From contig CM036209.1 of assembly GCA_020631735.1 (NCBI GenBank), forward strand, positions 7,043,451 to 7,107,450: a stretch of 64,000 bases of DNA. The letters run 5' to 3'. Of the stretch, positions 12,794 to 25,194 are shown in pieces. The notes under the pieces were generated by a model. That model saw only the letters and a program-made list of their open reading frames with translations, was not told the origin of the DNA and made no database searches. Source of the DNA: Saccharum officinarum (taxonomy: Eukaryota > Streptophyta > Magnoliopsida > Poales > Poaceae). How positions within the stretch are numbered: position 1 is the stretch's first letter; each line of letters starts with the position of its first letter. Position numbers and translations under genes: made by a program.

Positions 12794-14622
12794 AATGGAG
12801 TCACTTAAGAAAGTTTGATCAGCACAAATCCCATAGTGACTCTTTTATGAGACGAAGGAGTAGGCAATAGACATTCCTTTTGGAAGTTTGAGGTGCCAGG
12901 ATGGCTGGCCACGATGGCAAGGTATTTCGTCCATATTTGACGGCTCGCCGTGTACGAAGACACAGTTGCGATACGTATGGTGTAGCTCTGATGCTAGTAA
13001 GACTCACTCGCTAATGAGGAGTGTGGAAAATAATTAGAATGGCTTAAACCTTTAGACCATCGGCAATTATATTTATTATATAGTCGGCATAATTGATACA
13101 TATGTCCTAGGAGGACTTTTGATACATGACCGAGTAGGAATCTAAAGTCTATTATATTTATTTCTAATCGTAATAAGTATATATACTTCTAACATTCTAT
13201 CTTAATAGCAGCGAGAGCAAAACAAAAGATTGTGTGACTAGATTTAAAGTCTTGTAGTACCGCCATATATTATTCTATACCTCGCCATCATCAAATGCAT
13301 GTTTGAAATATGGTCAGGCATCTAGAACCACGCCTCTCTCCATTGGGAACTTTCAAATAGATTCGGGCGGATTTCCCTTGAATGCTTGGTGATCGTTTCC
13401 TTCCTTGCACACACACACCCAGTTATTCAATCAGATGTTTTATTTATTTTCTGTGGCTTTTCTTTTTTCAGAGACCAGTTCAACTACACAATTAAACTGG
13501 ACCAAATCAATATAACCATCCCGATAGCTACGATGTGGTGTGTATTATTAATTACTCATTTTCTAACTTATAGTGAATTTTTTTTGCGAAGTGTGTAAAC
13601 TAGAAGGATACCTCACGCGTTGCTACGTAACTTTCTTAGAAATAAAATCCTTACGTGTATGATTTAACATACATGTTCTTACATCAATTCTTATCAAAAT
13701 TGGGCAAGGCAATGAAAAAACTAACAGAATTAGATCGAATTATAAGATGATGGAACGACAGGACAAATACTAGTAATAAATATATTATACCTTCTATATG
13801 TTTTTTAATATATTGAAATTAGTAATTGTGCTTAGTGGTGATGATGTGGATAACTTGCATTAAAGGATTGAAAGTTAGTGAGATACATAACTATTAGTGA
13901 GAGATGAAGTGGATAGTTAGTGTGAGATGATGTAGATGTCTTGCATGTGGAGATAGAACTTGTAGTGACGATTAGTTTATAAGAGATATAACTATAGTGC
14001 ATTCTTTTTTTGTTTTTTTTTTTTTGCAAATCATAGTGCACACACTCGTACATATACATACACTTACCCTATAAAGACAAGAACAATGCCACTAAATTCT
14101 AGAATAAATACATGAAAATGCGAGTACATGCGTCAAATCAAGGACTTGAGCCTTTTGATTGGTAGGTTCGACCATAAGGAACCTAACCAACTAATAGTTC
14201 ACAAATTGTAATGCACTTTACTTTTGTTACAAGTAATTTTTTCTCATTTATAGCAATTTTTTAAAAATACATTAATGACAAAATAACATCAACAAGTCCA
14301 AATAAAATTCACTATTAAAATATACTTTATGAAGAATTTAATAAAATTAAATTGGTGTTTATAGATGTTAATGCACTTCTCCATAAACTTATCTAAAGTT
14401 AGAAGAAATTTGACTTAGGATAAAGCTAAAAGAATTGTAATTTGAAAAATATGCGTTGTAAATGAGATATTTAAGTTAAGAAAGAGTTAAATAGGAATAT
14501 ATGTACATATTTTAATAAAATATGCAAATTTGGAATAAAAAATGCAAATTTTCTTGGTATACTTTAGAGTCCAAGTTTATATGGATTTTTGAAGGAAAAT
14601 GAAAGATGGTCATATATGTAAT
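12794..14622. other. Intergenic AT-rich DNA, no gene seen
   Basis: No supported gene. A stretch around 13386-13540 resembles 18054-18085 plus 18366-18500 (shared words such as TTGGTGATCG, ATCAGATGTTT and CAGTTCAACTACA), so the two places may be diverged duplicates. The rest is simple AT-rich sequence. Confidence 0.5.
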
Positions 14623-15398
14623 AATCTAGTTTTCTTTGTGAGCGAATAGTTACTAATTTTTAATAATACCAAAATTTTAAAAAAAATACAACATAATAAG
14701 TCATGGATTAATGGGTTTATTGTAGTGGAGAGAGATGGATGGGGATTGATTATTTGTATCAAACAGCCGTCAATATCATGAAAATGGCGTTGAGTAGACT
14801 TGTGGAGGGCATACTTCACTGCAGGCGACGAAAGCTAGCTATATTGGTCATACATGTCAATGTCATGCCATATATAGAGAGGAAAAAGAAGTACGGTTAA
14901 GGTAAGTAGCCATGAAATTTTTAGAAGGTTTTTGCACCGTGGGAATGTGGAACGAGAAACAAGACCACGTTCTTCTATGTTTTCAGCTGTTAAAGGACTC
15001 AGCACAAGAATCTAGTTTTCTTTGTGAGCGAATAGTTACTAATTTTTAATAATACCAAAATTTTATAAAAAAAATACAACATAATAAGTCATGGATTAAT
15101 GGGTTTATTGTAGTGGAGAGAGATGGATGGGGATTGATTATTTGTATCAAACAGCCGTCAATGTCATGAAAATGGCGTTGAGTAGACTTGTGGAGGGCAT
15201 ACTTCGCTGCAGGCGACGAAAGCTAGCTAGCTTGGTCATACATGTCAATGTCATGCCATATATAGAGAGGAAAAAGAAGTACGGTTAAGGTAAGTAGCCA
15301 TGAAATTTTTAGAAGGTTTTTGCACCGTGGGAATGTGGAACGAGAAACAAGACCACGTTCTTCTATGTTTTCAGCTGTTAAAGGACTCAGCACAAGAA
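14623..15398. repeat. Direct tandem duplication, unit about 387 bp
   Basis: The segment beginning AATCTAGTTTTCTTTG at 14623 is repeated from 15009, and both copies end GGACTCAGCACAAGAA (15010 and 15398). The copies differ only by a few substitutions and small indels, so the duplication is recent. No gene is seen in it. Confidence 0.9.
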
Positions 15399-15752
15399 AA
15401 ATTGAAGGACTGAAAACGGCGACCAGAGGGAGGTGAATGAGAGCCGTAAATTTTCTCTCGAAATATTTTCGCCCGCTATTCCAAAACACTACCAAACACA
15501 AGTGAGTTCTCGAAACTAAATTACTCAAACCAACCGATGACAAGAGCACTTAAATAAATTCTTCGCAACGGTAGAAAGCCAACGCAAGATTCACCATAAA
15601 AGAAACTATTGCCGACAAGAAAGAAATCAGCAATGATCTTCAATGTTGGAAGCACTAACGATCACTTGCACGTGACTGAAATTAAATAGATGACCATGCA
15701 ATGATTACTTCCTGTAGCTGAAAGTGACAACACGGAATGGAAAAACCAACGT

Positions 15753-15865
15753 CCTGTTCGCTTGAGCTTATCAGTCAAATAAGTCAGCTATTTAGCAGTA
15801 TTTTTCTCTCATAATAAATCAGCAAACGGTACTTTCAGTCATGGCTTATCAGCCAAGCGAACGGG
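15753..15865. mobile_element. Short hAT-like MITE, about 113 bp
   Basis: Left end CCTGTTCGCTTGAGCTTATCAG and the right end, read in reverse (CCCGTTCGCTTGGCTGATAAG), form imperfect terminal inverted repeats. Such ends are common on small hAT-type MITEs in grasses. I could not settle the target duplication, so the exact borders may be off by a few bases. Confidence 0.65.
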
Positions 15866-17560
15866 GTGCAAATCACGAACAGCTTTGCTCTTGGCGCTGG
15901 ACACAGACTGCTTGCTGCAGTCAATCTACTCGGTGCTGCACAGCAAAGAACGGATCAGAGAGAAGACAGTTACACGGCCCTGCAAGGGAGCGACAGGCTG
16001 CCTGGGCTCCACGGCGAGCACTGCACGGTGCTGCTTGACTCCTCCTGGAAGATGCAGAGCCGGTCCTGGGCAGAGCTGCTGGTGCGCTACCTGCTGAAGG
16101 AGTTGAACCACACACACAAAAAGAACGAGCGTGAAGAACTGGACAAGCACGCTCCAAAACTCTACGCCGAATCCTATCCGAGACTGGTGCTGGCGAACTG
16201 ATGCCCAGCACTCGAGCAGTGAAGGGCCACGCTACTAGCGATCTGGAACCCAACACCCGTGAAGACCGATGCCAAGAAGAACAGCGAACAGAGAGGGAAC
16301 GGATGCGAGTCTGCCTGCTACTGAAGAACTGCCTGGTGCTCGCGACCAAGAGGTAGAGGATCGAACGCGGCAGCAGTGAAGGGGGCTAGCGCCGCTCCAG
16401 ATGAGCACGCACGGTGTATCCACCGGCGCTAGTAGCGCTGCTGCAGAATCCCAAACAACGAAGAACAGAAGTAGAGCCCCCGAGCGCTCGAACACAGAAA
16501 AGGGGCGAGCACAGATCGAACCAAACTCGACCAGATCAAAGCAACTCGCTCCCAAACTTTGCACAGACCAAATTCAACCTAACACGAACTCATCCCCAAG
16601 AAATCATCGCTCGTGATTGATCCAAACTCTAAAAAAAATCAGATCGTACACAAGCACAAAAATAGGAAAAATAAGGACAAAAATCACAACTTCAAAATAG
16701 GAACCTAGAGGGCAAGAGGAGAATTTGGGCCTTCATTCCTACTCTAAAACCACAAATTTGTTACACAAATTTAGAATTTGTGGACCTCTCTCGAGAACAC
16801 TAGACAACCTAACCCTAGGAACAAAGGGAGGAAATAAGAGAGAGAGGTGAGGGAGATGGGTTCTCTTATCCTATTTAACAGGGTTATTATACAATCTCAG
16901 TTTTGCCCTTAGATATTTTGAGTTGAACCACTTAACCCGAGGGCACTATGATCTAACCCGAGGTAATCTTCATCTGACGGCCGCCGCGCCCTTCATGCGA
17001 TAGCTTCGCCTCGATGCGAACTCGATACCGCCACGTGCCGTCCTTTCCTCCTCAGAATCTCCGCTCGGGTTTTGAGGCCCCAAACTCGTAAACCCGCCAC
17101 CGATGGTTTTGAGGCCTAAACCACCAAAACCGTTCGCGAGTAGCATACTCCATACGCGTCCTCCGCCGCTCGACACGTGTCACCGCCATCCTCGACCGGC
17201 TGACCGCCAAGTCCTCTGAGCCCCGCTCGACTTGCACGTCTTCCGTCTTGACTCGGTCAATACGGTCATTTCCATGTACACTTGCCCCTGTCAATGTCCT
17301 AGATGTCAGCCACCACGGCCAGTCACCCGGCCTCCTGGTCCCTCAGTCCAAGCCTCATGTCCGTCCTTCACCACTTCCGGTTTGTCAGCACGACACGTCT
17401 CTACTTGACCTTCACCTCACCGTCGACCACCGCCTTCGAGCTCCACACCTGCACACTACAAGCCAGGAAACATGTCGCACAACCCAACTCACGCCATGGT
17501 TAGGTCACAAACTCAACCTTGGTCGTGCATCACGTTGACAATCATTCATCACAAAACGAA
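15866..17560. other. Unassigned moderately GC-rich stretch, repeat-like
   Basis: No gene can be supported. The open frames here overlap one another on both strands and have no recognisable domains. The composition (GC-rich ends around an A-rich middle at 16620-16800) resembles an LTR, probably read on the minus strand, but I found no partner LTR, primer site or purine tract. Confidence 0.3.
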
Positions 17561-17977
17561 CTAGAAGGGCATATATGAACCTTGTATTCGCAAAAATACA
17601 ACTATATACATATGAGTCATGAGTGGCAAAATTTATAATGAAGTTTTAGTTTGCGTCTGTGATGAATCGACGATTAAAAAACTGGAGTTAACAACAAACC
17701 TCATTTGTTGGGCTTGGGCGGCCTTGGTTAGGCCAGTTCCGAAGGGCGTAAACCCATTTGTCAGGCTAGGGCCTCACTAGGCTGTAATGGGCCTCGTTTA
17801 CGTATGATGCACAATACGCATAGGGCCTGCGCAGCCCAGCTATGTAACCATCCTAAAAAAATAAATAAATAAAAAATCATCGAGGGCTTTTCGGCTCCGG
17901 CGACGGCGGCCGTGGCTTCTTCGGCGATCGCCGGGCAGCAGAGCAGCAGCTCCACCAAACGCCCCAAAACCGGGAGC

Positions 17978-18032
17978 AGCCCAGAGCCCCCGGTTTTCCG
18001 GTCAAAGTGTCACAAACCGGGGGCTCTGGGCT
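17978..18032. repeat. Perfect 19-bp inverted repeat (hairpin)
   Basis: AGCCCAGAGCCCCCGGTTT at 17978-17996 is followed after 17 nt by its exact reverse complement at 18014-18032. The GC-rich stem would fold strongly in RNA from either strand. It lies about 0.95 kb beyond the 3' end of the intact WRKY gene. Confidence 0.9.
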
Positions 18033-18982
18033 GTCCTCCAAAACCGTACTGATTGGTGATCGTTTTCTCTGTTCCACACACACACACATCGGCCGGCCGG
18101 GCCATAGCAGAGGCGAACAAAAACGCCGCATTCCACCGGCATAGCAATAGCATAAACTCCGGTGTGGTGTGAAGTGTGAACCTTTCGTCACCTTTCAGTG
18201 AGACCAATGGCCAACCTACCTACTACCTTAGGGGCTAAGGGCCTCTAGTTCGTTGGACATTTCAGGCCACAGAGCAGAACCACCCAATTTTAACACATAG
18301 CAGAACCACCCAATTTTAAGTAGCTTCCAAATCGACCGGGATGTTTATGTTTCCTCCCGTCCACCAATTATGTTCAGTCAGATGTTTACTTATTCTTGTG
18401 GTTTTTTAAGTTCATTCAGTTCAACTACAGACACATACACTGGATCAAGTCAAGTCAACGAGGCATGGGATGGGAGAATATAATTAACCATCCTGATAGC
18501 TACTAGCCTGTATGCATGGAGGATGTAGCAAAGCTCGACAGGTGTCATATCAATGTCTGAAATTGTGACTAACTATGGAGTTTTTCTTGACCGGCATCCA
18601 TTACTAATGCTCTCCATCAAACGTTAACAAGTTATAAGCTAGTACTTTTAATTCCAGGACACTTTACCTGTTATGAAGACTTTGCAGGATGTGTTTTACA
18701 GAGGCTGGGAATGGGATGGTTACAATTACACTCAAAGGAAAGTCTAGATATTAGTACATCAACATTCTAGCATGTGGGACACAGCATTTACAACTTTTAA
18801 GCCTTAATTTCTGCCCACTATTTACTTTCTGCAGATCCATTTTCTTTGCTTATCACACATATTATACTCTAAAGGTAACATACTTGTGTCCCTTTCTTGT
18901 CACAACTCATGAAGCAATGGCTGTCTGCATACGAACGGATTGATGTACACCTTCAAAGGAGTTCCTTCCCATCATTTCTTCC

Positions 18983-19659
18983 TTACGCCCATATATCTTC
19001 AGGGATCATCATAGAGGTAACCTCAAGTGCCCCTGCCATTTCAATATCTGTGAAATCTATCAAATATTCTGGCGTGCTTGGCACCATGAATAAGTTTTCA
19101 AAGCTTTCATCCTGAATTCCAAGGACATCATTATGAACAACTGTTGACCCACTAATGCTTTGGTTATGATTGACAATTGGTGCACTATATTTTGTTTTCT
19201 CAACAACATATGGATGGATTATGTCATCCTTCTTGCAAATGTGCTGGCCGTAATAATCAACATCGAACAACCTCACTGTTCCAGCGTTTCCATCTGATTC
19301 CTTCTGTTGAACTGTCTTAGTTGCAAGACACCCTTGGTCTTTACTATTGGCACATCTATAGTAGCTCCTGATTAAGCATGACATCATTATATATTTTTTA
19401 TTATACACAAAAGGCAAAATATGCAAAATATTATTCATCCACATAGATGAGTATGTATGGCTGCAATTTTGAGCTACAGTATATGTGCACAAAGCAAATC
19501 ATCCACACCCATTTTATTTTGAAAGGATGGCAAAAGCTTTGCCGCAGATTTTATTAGAAGAAAACATAAAAAAGGTGTCACTGTAGTTTTTTGAGTGGAA
19601 ACCAGGCTAAAAAACCACCCGACTAGAATACAACATGAGAATCCAAATTCAGTATAGAA

Positions 19660-19752
<93 letters not shown>

Positions 19753-20286
19753 GTACATCAATACATATGTTTTATTACATACCTAGAATGCTTTGCTTTG
19801 GAGATCCACTTCTGTCCATACTTCCTCCATTGATATCCATCAAAGTGTGGTGCTTGTGTCACAACTGAACCTGTGTGTTGTGCATTCTTCCTAAGAGAAG
19901 GGATAAATATTTTAAGCACCACAGTAAATGATATATAGGTAAACATATATATGCTCTTTTGCTACATACCTTCTCTTATTTCCAATTTCTTTAGCTTCCT
20001 CCCCCAAAATGTGACTCTCCACGTTATTCTTACCACCTTTTCTTCTATATTTGATAAGATTGGCCTGTTTGTTACTGTTATCACCAAGTTTGAGAAAGGA
20101 GATAACCTTACTTGAGGAACTGAATATATCCTGAAAGAGTTGCTGCGCAAGCTTCTCCTGCCTACTACAGGGATCAAGTATTGGTAGGATAAGGTCATGT
20201 AGCTCCATCACTAGATCCCTTTGGTGTTCAATCTCGTTGATCACCACTTGGCAGCCACTATGAGTGGAAGATTCAAGGATGTTCAT
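18983..20286 (-). CDS. Group III WRKY transcription factor, three exons, intact
   Basis: Nuclear DNA-binding regulator; WRKY proteins bind W-box (TTGAC[C/T]) promoters, and group III members usually act in defence, senescence or stress (family knowledge). Exons on the minus strand: 20286-19970, 19890-19783 and 19367-18983. Both introns have GT...AG borders, and the second splits the domain after KAKHSR, the conserved WRKY intron site. The product is 269 aa: N-terminal helix-rich part, WRKYGQK at residues 127-133, and a zinc finger C147-X7-C155-X28-H184-X1-C186. The HxC end defines group III; the 28-residue spacing is longer than the usual 23. The C-terminus (EVTSMMIPEDIWA) is typical of grass group III proteins. 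I chose ATG at 20286; a frame continues upstream only through a TTG. A TATA box lies 81 nt upstream. Confidence 0.85.
19665..19749. repeat. (TA)n microsatellite inside WRKY intron 2
   Basis: About 42 uninterrupted TA units within the second intron (19368-19782) of the intact WRKY gene. Such tracts mutate fast and may be length-polymorphic. Confidence 0.95.
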
Positions 20287-20366
20287 TTGATGCTTTCTCA
20301 AATATATATGGCTATAATAGTTGGACTTTGGAGCTCAAGGTGCTAGGTATATGCAGCTTTAGGCAT

Positions 20367-20377
20367 CTATTTATATA
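20367..20377 (-). promoter_or_regulatory. TATA box of the intact WRKY gene
   Basis: Minus-strand TATATAAATAG about 81 nt upstream of the chosen ATG, implying a short leader of about 50 nt. Confidence 0.65.
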
Positions 20378-22251
20378 CAAGCAAGTAACATCACACAGTA
20401 TGAGCACGGTGGAGGGAATGGATCATTTTTCAAATTTTCTCACTGGAAAAGACCAGGGAGAGTACTGTGTCCCTATCCATCAGTACTATGGTAGAACTAA
20501 AGGTGTCATTCAAGATCCTGTTTTTCTCAGACTGATCTATAAATCTTCATAGATCTTGATTGTTACATAATTGTCATTCCATGAATGTGTTTAATTACAT
20601 TATGTGTGATGGGTCTAGGAGATACATTTGAAGTATAGTACATAGTAAAGCTATTATAAGCTCAGATGATGATTATTAAATGTCGCACTAGTGGTACTAG
20701 TGTTTTAAATTGTTGGAGGAAGATAAATCAGTATGAACTTAATTGTTGATCATCAGATGATAAGGATTATTGACATATCTAATGCATAAAAAACGCAACT
20801 GATTTATTCATGTATAGAATATAACAGAGGCGATGCATAAAAAATACATTTGTAAGAAAATTGTTGTCTCCATAAGTTATTTGATGTGTGAATAAGCATT
20901 TCTGTTAGGTCACTTGTTTAGCTTGAAAATCGCCCACTAGATTGTCATTAGTTTTTTGTGGTCGACAGTTCTGACAACCAAAGACTTGGCTAATCATGCA
21001 GGATCTACAGTAGTGTCTACATCGCTCAAATGGCATAGACATTCATGAAAGGAAGCATGTATATAGGCAATAATTCTAGAGGCTGTTATAGGGAGCAACG
21101 TTGCTGTAACTACGCCGGCCGTAGGACAGGGACATGCTTGGTTGAGGACTTGGAGTCTAATAATGGTAAATGACACCTAGTTATTTGGAAATGAATGCAA
21201 AATGAACTAGCTAGTGAATTTCATCTTTTACATAACAGATGTGCTATGATGAAGTAGGTTATATCATCATTTATCATCGGTTCAAACTTTAAACTTTGCA
21301 TAAGATAAATCATTACATGAAATTCAATTTTTGTTAATCCTCATACATGCATGAGAAAAGTACTGCTGGTACACATGAAGCCTGTTGAATAATTAAATTA
21401 AACAGTAAGTGATTGTCAAAAACATGTTGAGAACCATGAAAATTGCATGTTATGTGTTCAAAGATCATACTTCATAATATGAACATGTACTGATAGTTCC
21501 ACTCAGACTAACCATGGCCTTGAACTAGTTTTGTTGACCACCATGCACCATCATTATCAACCAAAACTACAAGAGAACAAAATTAAGTGACGATATGTGG
21601 TGAACCCTTCAGGATTCCTGAGCACCACATAAATGCCATACGTGTCAGCCAAACATACCAATTGATTGCGACAAAAGATAAGGGAATTGGTAGTTATAAT
21701 AGTGTCCAACAGTTCTTTCTCACATGTGCCACAGTTGGTGCACGCGCACAACACAAAAAAAATCTTCTGCCAGCCTGCCATAGCTTTGAGACTCAAATCT
21801 CAAAATTAAACATCCAAACAGTTCCAACTCTTCACTTAAGGTATAGCTTTTGATAGCATCAACTTAGCTGGTACAAGGGGTAGATGAGCTTGACTACATA
21901 GATAACAGTTGGTGCCAAAAACCTGAGGCCACTTGGTTCACTAGGTCCAGCAGGCATGGGAGTGATGATAGAGTGGATGCACTAATGAGCGGAAGAAAAC
22001 TTTGCACTGTGTTTCCAAAGAGTTGACAATGAGCGGAAGAAAACTTTGCACTGCAAAGATTCTAGTAGCACAGCAGGAAGGACAATTGGAGGTCTCGTCC
22101 CTTCTTCCTGGCCCAACCTTTGAGGGAGGAAGGCTTTTGTAGGATTCTAGGTTAGAGCCCAAATATGTGATTACGTATATTAGTTTGCTTATTATTACCT
22201 ACCCGCACAGGTATAACTCAAGCACTTCTAACTTTTACACAATTTTATATA
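20378..22251. other. Intergenic DNA between WRKY copies, no gene seen
   Basis: AT-rich sequence. Open frames are short and overlap on both strands without recognisable domains. It contains upstream sequence of the intact WRKY gene. Confidence 0.5.
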
Positions 22252-22520
22252 CTAAATCCATCCTAAAATATAACATAACCAAGCATTCAAATATATCTCG
22301 AATTATAAGGGATTCTAGCTGAATTAACTCTCCTAGACTCCAATCACATGCTACCTAGTTGCCATTAGTGTTTATTGTCAACCCAACCACTGAACCACCA
22401 GGCTCAAACATGGTAAGCATAATATCTCCGTACTTTTAAGGGAGAGTCACAAGCATCTTTTGCTATCCCATAATATATTCTAGAATTCCTTGGATACATT
22501 ATATTTCAGGATGGAGAGAT
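22252..22520. mobile_element. Degenerate Stowaway-like MITE
   Basis: The left end carries AATCCATCCTAAAATATAA and the right end ATTATATTTCAGGATGGAGAG, an imperfect inverted pair resembling the CTCCCTCCGTCC...AAATATA ends of grass Stowaway elements. The interior is AT-rich and non-coding. Borders are approximate. Confidence 0.5.
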
Positions 22521-23943
22521 TATTAACTAGTAATAAAATATAATCTTCCTCAATAGAAACCAAAACATTCCAACTTATGGATCATTGGATTTTGTTATTG
22601 TATCTCATATTTGTGTCACAGTGTGACATATGCATGCATGGTTATTCTTTTGCTTGCAGACTTCCAGTTAGTTTAACTGTATTTTGGACAAGGATGATGC
22701 CCACAACGCCCCTTTCTTCAATGGTCACAGCTCAAGATTCAGAATGACTTTGTCCATTAGCCTTTGCACTGGTATTGTGAGAATCCAATACCTTTACACT
22801 GGTATCTGATTCTAACAAGATCAGACAAATTGAGTCTGTTTAATCTACTCCCTAGCTCTATTATTCACAAAAACTTGTCACCCTATATATGTTCTACCAG
22901 TATTCTTTTCAGTTTTTTTTGGCCTCCCTCCCCAATCCTTGCTGCCACGGCGCCACCCTTTGCCTCTCCCCACCTCAACCACCTCATTTCTCATCCAGGT
23001 ACCCATACTTCACTTTTCAGCCCTATTGGGTAAAGAGCCCCAATAAATAAAAACAAGCCAACAAACAACCATAGAAAAGCGCCTTTTATAAAAGAACAAA
23101 ATGACCACACACACCCAAGACCTGACCTAGACACAGTATTAAGAAGTGGTGCAATCAATGAAGTGATGCCCTTAGCTCTAGCCAAACCCCATAGCCTCAC
23201 ATTTCTCGCATCAGGTGCAGCCCAATTGAAGACACATCAATTGTGGTGATTCCAAAGGGATCAAGCTCCAAGAATAATTATGGAGTTGCCGTCCCAATCA
23301 GCTATAGTTAATAAAACTTGCAAATTAGAAACATAAAAATAGAAGGACAACACAAATCAACTATGCGACACTGTTTTCCTGTTGATGTATATGGAACATT
23401 ATATTGTTGAGAGAAAGAGTCATACATTTGGCCCAAGTTAGTGGGGTCATAGAGCTCCTCTTAGTTTTTCTATCCAAATGATGCCATGTCATGCATATAA
23501 AAATCGTGCATTTGTGCTGGAATGGATCGTGGGCTTCATGCATGGGACCTGCTCTGTTTTTTTCTCCCATAACGGGCGAGTCTGAATTTCATAACTTCTG
23601 CAACCAAATCACAATCATCCCACTGTTCAAGTTTAAAACGACAACAGCAGCATAGGGGGCTCTGTGACTGTTTCTACCACCAGATAACACTCAATACTAC
23701 ACGTTGAAATCCAAAGGTTCTGTCTTTGAGTCCTCAGGAACAAAAAAAAAGGCTCTGTTTTTTTTTCTTTTACAAGTCGAAAATTGCACCCATACTATAC
23801 AGTTGATGGTTGTAAATAATCTCTCTCTCTCTCTCCCCATCTGTATACATTATTAGAGCATATAATCTATTTATTATCTCTCTTCATTTATCATACCATA
23901 TCTCGTTCACTAGCTTTTTATCGATATATATATATGTGAATTA
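22521..23943. other. Intergenic DNA downstream of the broken WRKY gene
   Basis: No gene seen. A short CT-repeat lies at 23820-23836 and a short TA tract near 23924-23936. Small frames at 22764-23200 have no recognisable domain. Confidence 0.45.
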
Positions 23944-24200
23944 TCAGGCTCCAAACCTTAAGAATGCATCCAACTCCCAACTGTCCAAATCCAAAGGTTC
24001 AAACACAGTCATGTCGAACGGTTCATACATGCTGTTCCTTGTGATCAAGTCTGCAGATTTGTCGAGTGGCTTATTGCCATCTAGGGATGTCTCAGGGACA
24101 TAGGGATCTGTGCAAATTGTCGATATGCTGGATTGGCTGTTTGTTTCAGAGTCATCGGTGCCTGAGTTGATGCCATTGTTGTCCTTGCAAGTATGCAGGC

Positions 24201-24430
24201 TAAGGATGAAAACGGTCAGAAACGGTAGAAAACGGTATTACAATATAGAAAAACGAAAGCGATCGGTTCGGGATATTTCTACATTTTAGCAATTAAAGAA
24301 TACAAAAAAATAGTTGAAAATGATTATGAAACCAATTGAAACTGATAAATTTTCATGTCAGAAAACGGTATTATAATATAGAAAATGGAAGCGGTCAGTT
24401 TAGAATATTTCTGTTCTGTTTTCATCCTTA
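24201..24430. mobile_element. Ac-like hAT MITE inside WRKY exon 3, 230 bp
   Basis: Ends TAAGGATGAAAAC and GTTTTCATCCTTA-type inverted repeats, close to the TAGGGATGAAA termini of maize Ac. Flanking 8-bp duplications ATGCAGGC (24193-24200) and ATGCTGGC (24431-24438) differ at one base. It is non-coding and introduces an immediate stop in the WRKY frame. Confidence 0.85.
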
Positions 24431-24805
24431 ATGCTGGCCCTGTAAGACGACTGTGAACATCACGGGATGATCGGTGCCTGTGCTGTCATCATCTTGCTGT
24501 TGCACAGTCTTTGTTTCTTTACAGCCCTGATCCTGCCTGTAGTCGCATCGTCTGTAGTAGTTTCTGCATATATGTATAGTGGATTTAGTGATTGTACAAT
24601 ATATTATAGATTTGCAGCATTATTAGGTTTCTACACATGCACATGATTTAGTGATTAGTTTTTTTTTTTGCATGGCTGATGAACTTCATTCGCTGCTAAC
24701 TCTAGTAACGAGTGAGCGCATAATAAGAGTCCAAGATATGGTCTTGATATTATTCATCACATGCATATGATTTTGTGTTGATTTCTTTCTTTCTGTTGAA
24801 CCTTG

Positions 24806-25114
24806 TTAATTCATCGATAATGATACGCCACGGGCGGCCGTCCCATCCCGACGGACTGCTCCACGGGCCCCGCCCGCGAGCAATTGCTCGCTCTCACTAG
24901 TGCTCTCATCCACCTCGCCCGTTGCAGAAGAGGAGACAGGGGAGGCCAGCCTGCACTTGCACCTGTGCCCCGTCCACTTCGCGCCATCAGCAGGAAGGGG
25001 AGGACTGCGCCACTGCAGTTCCCCACCATATAGGCCGTGACCACCAGCGACGCTGTGTCTTTGTTGACGGTCACTAACACTCGTTTTGACCATCAACATT
25101 TCACCCAAAAGCAT
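24806..25114 (-). other. Unassigned GC-rich patch in WRKY intron
   Basis: An open frame of about 100 codons on the minus strand in an otherwise AT-rich intron. It shows no domain I recognise. It could be a captured gene fragment or part of a transposon. Confidence 0.25.
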
Positions 25115-25194
25115 GATAAAGTGAGGTAAATCATCATCACATTGTTGAATTTTGTTTATAATTCACCTAATTCCACTTGTACTTGTAGAAATAT

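Noticed and set aside
15841..16620. Overlapping frames of 60-140 codons on both strands
   Set aside because: No consistent coding frame, no domains, and the first of them starts inside a MITE end.
19474..19761. Ile-Tyr repeat protein on the minus strand
   Set aside because: Translation of the (TA)n microsatellite within a WRKY intron. The same applies to 49849-50064.
20287..20301. Upstream WRKY start at position 20301
   Set aside because: The codon there is TTG; the first ATG in the frame is at 20286 and lies suitably downstream of a TATA box.
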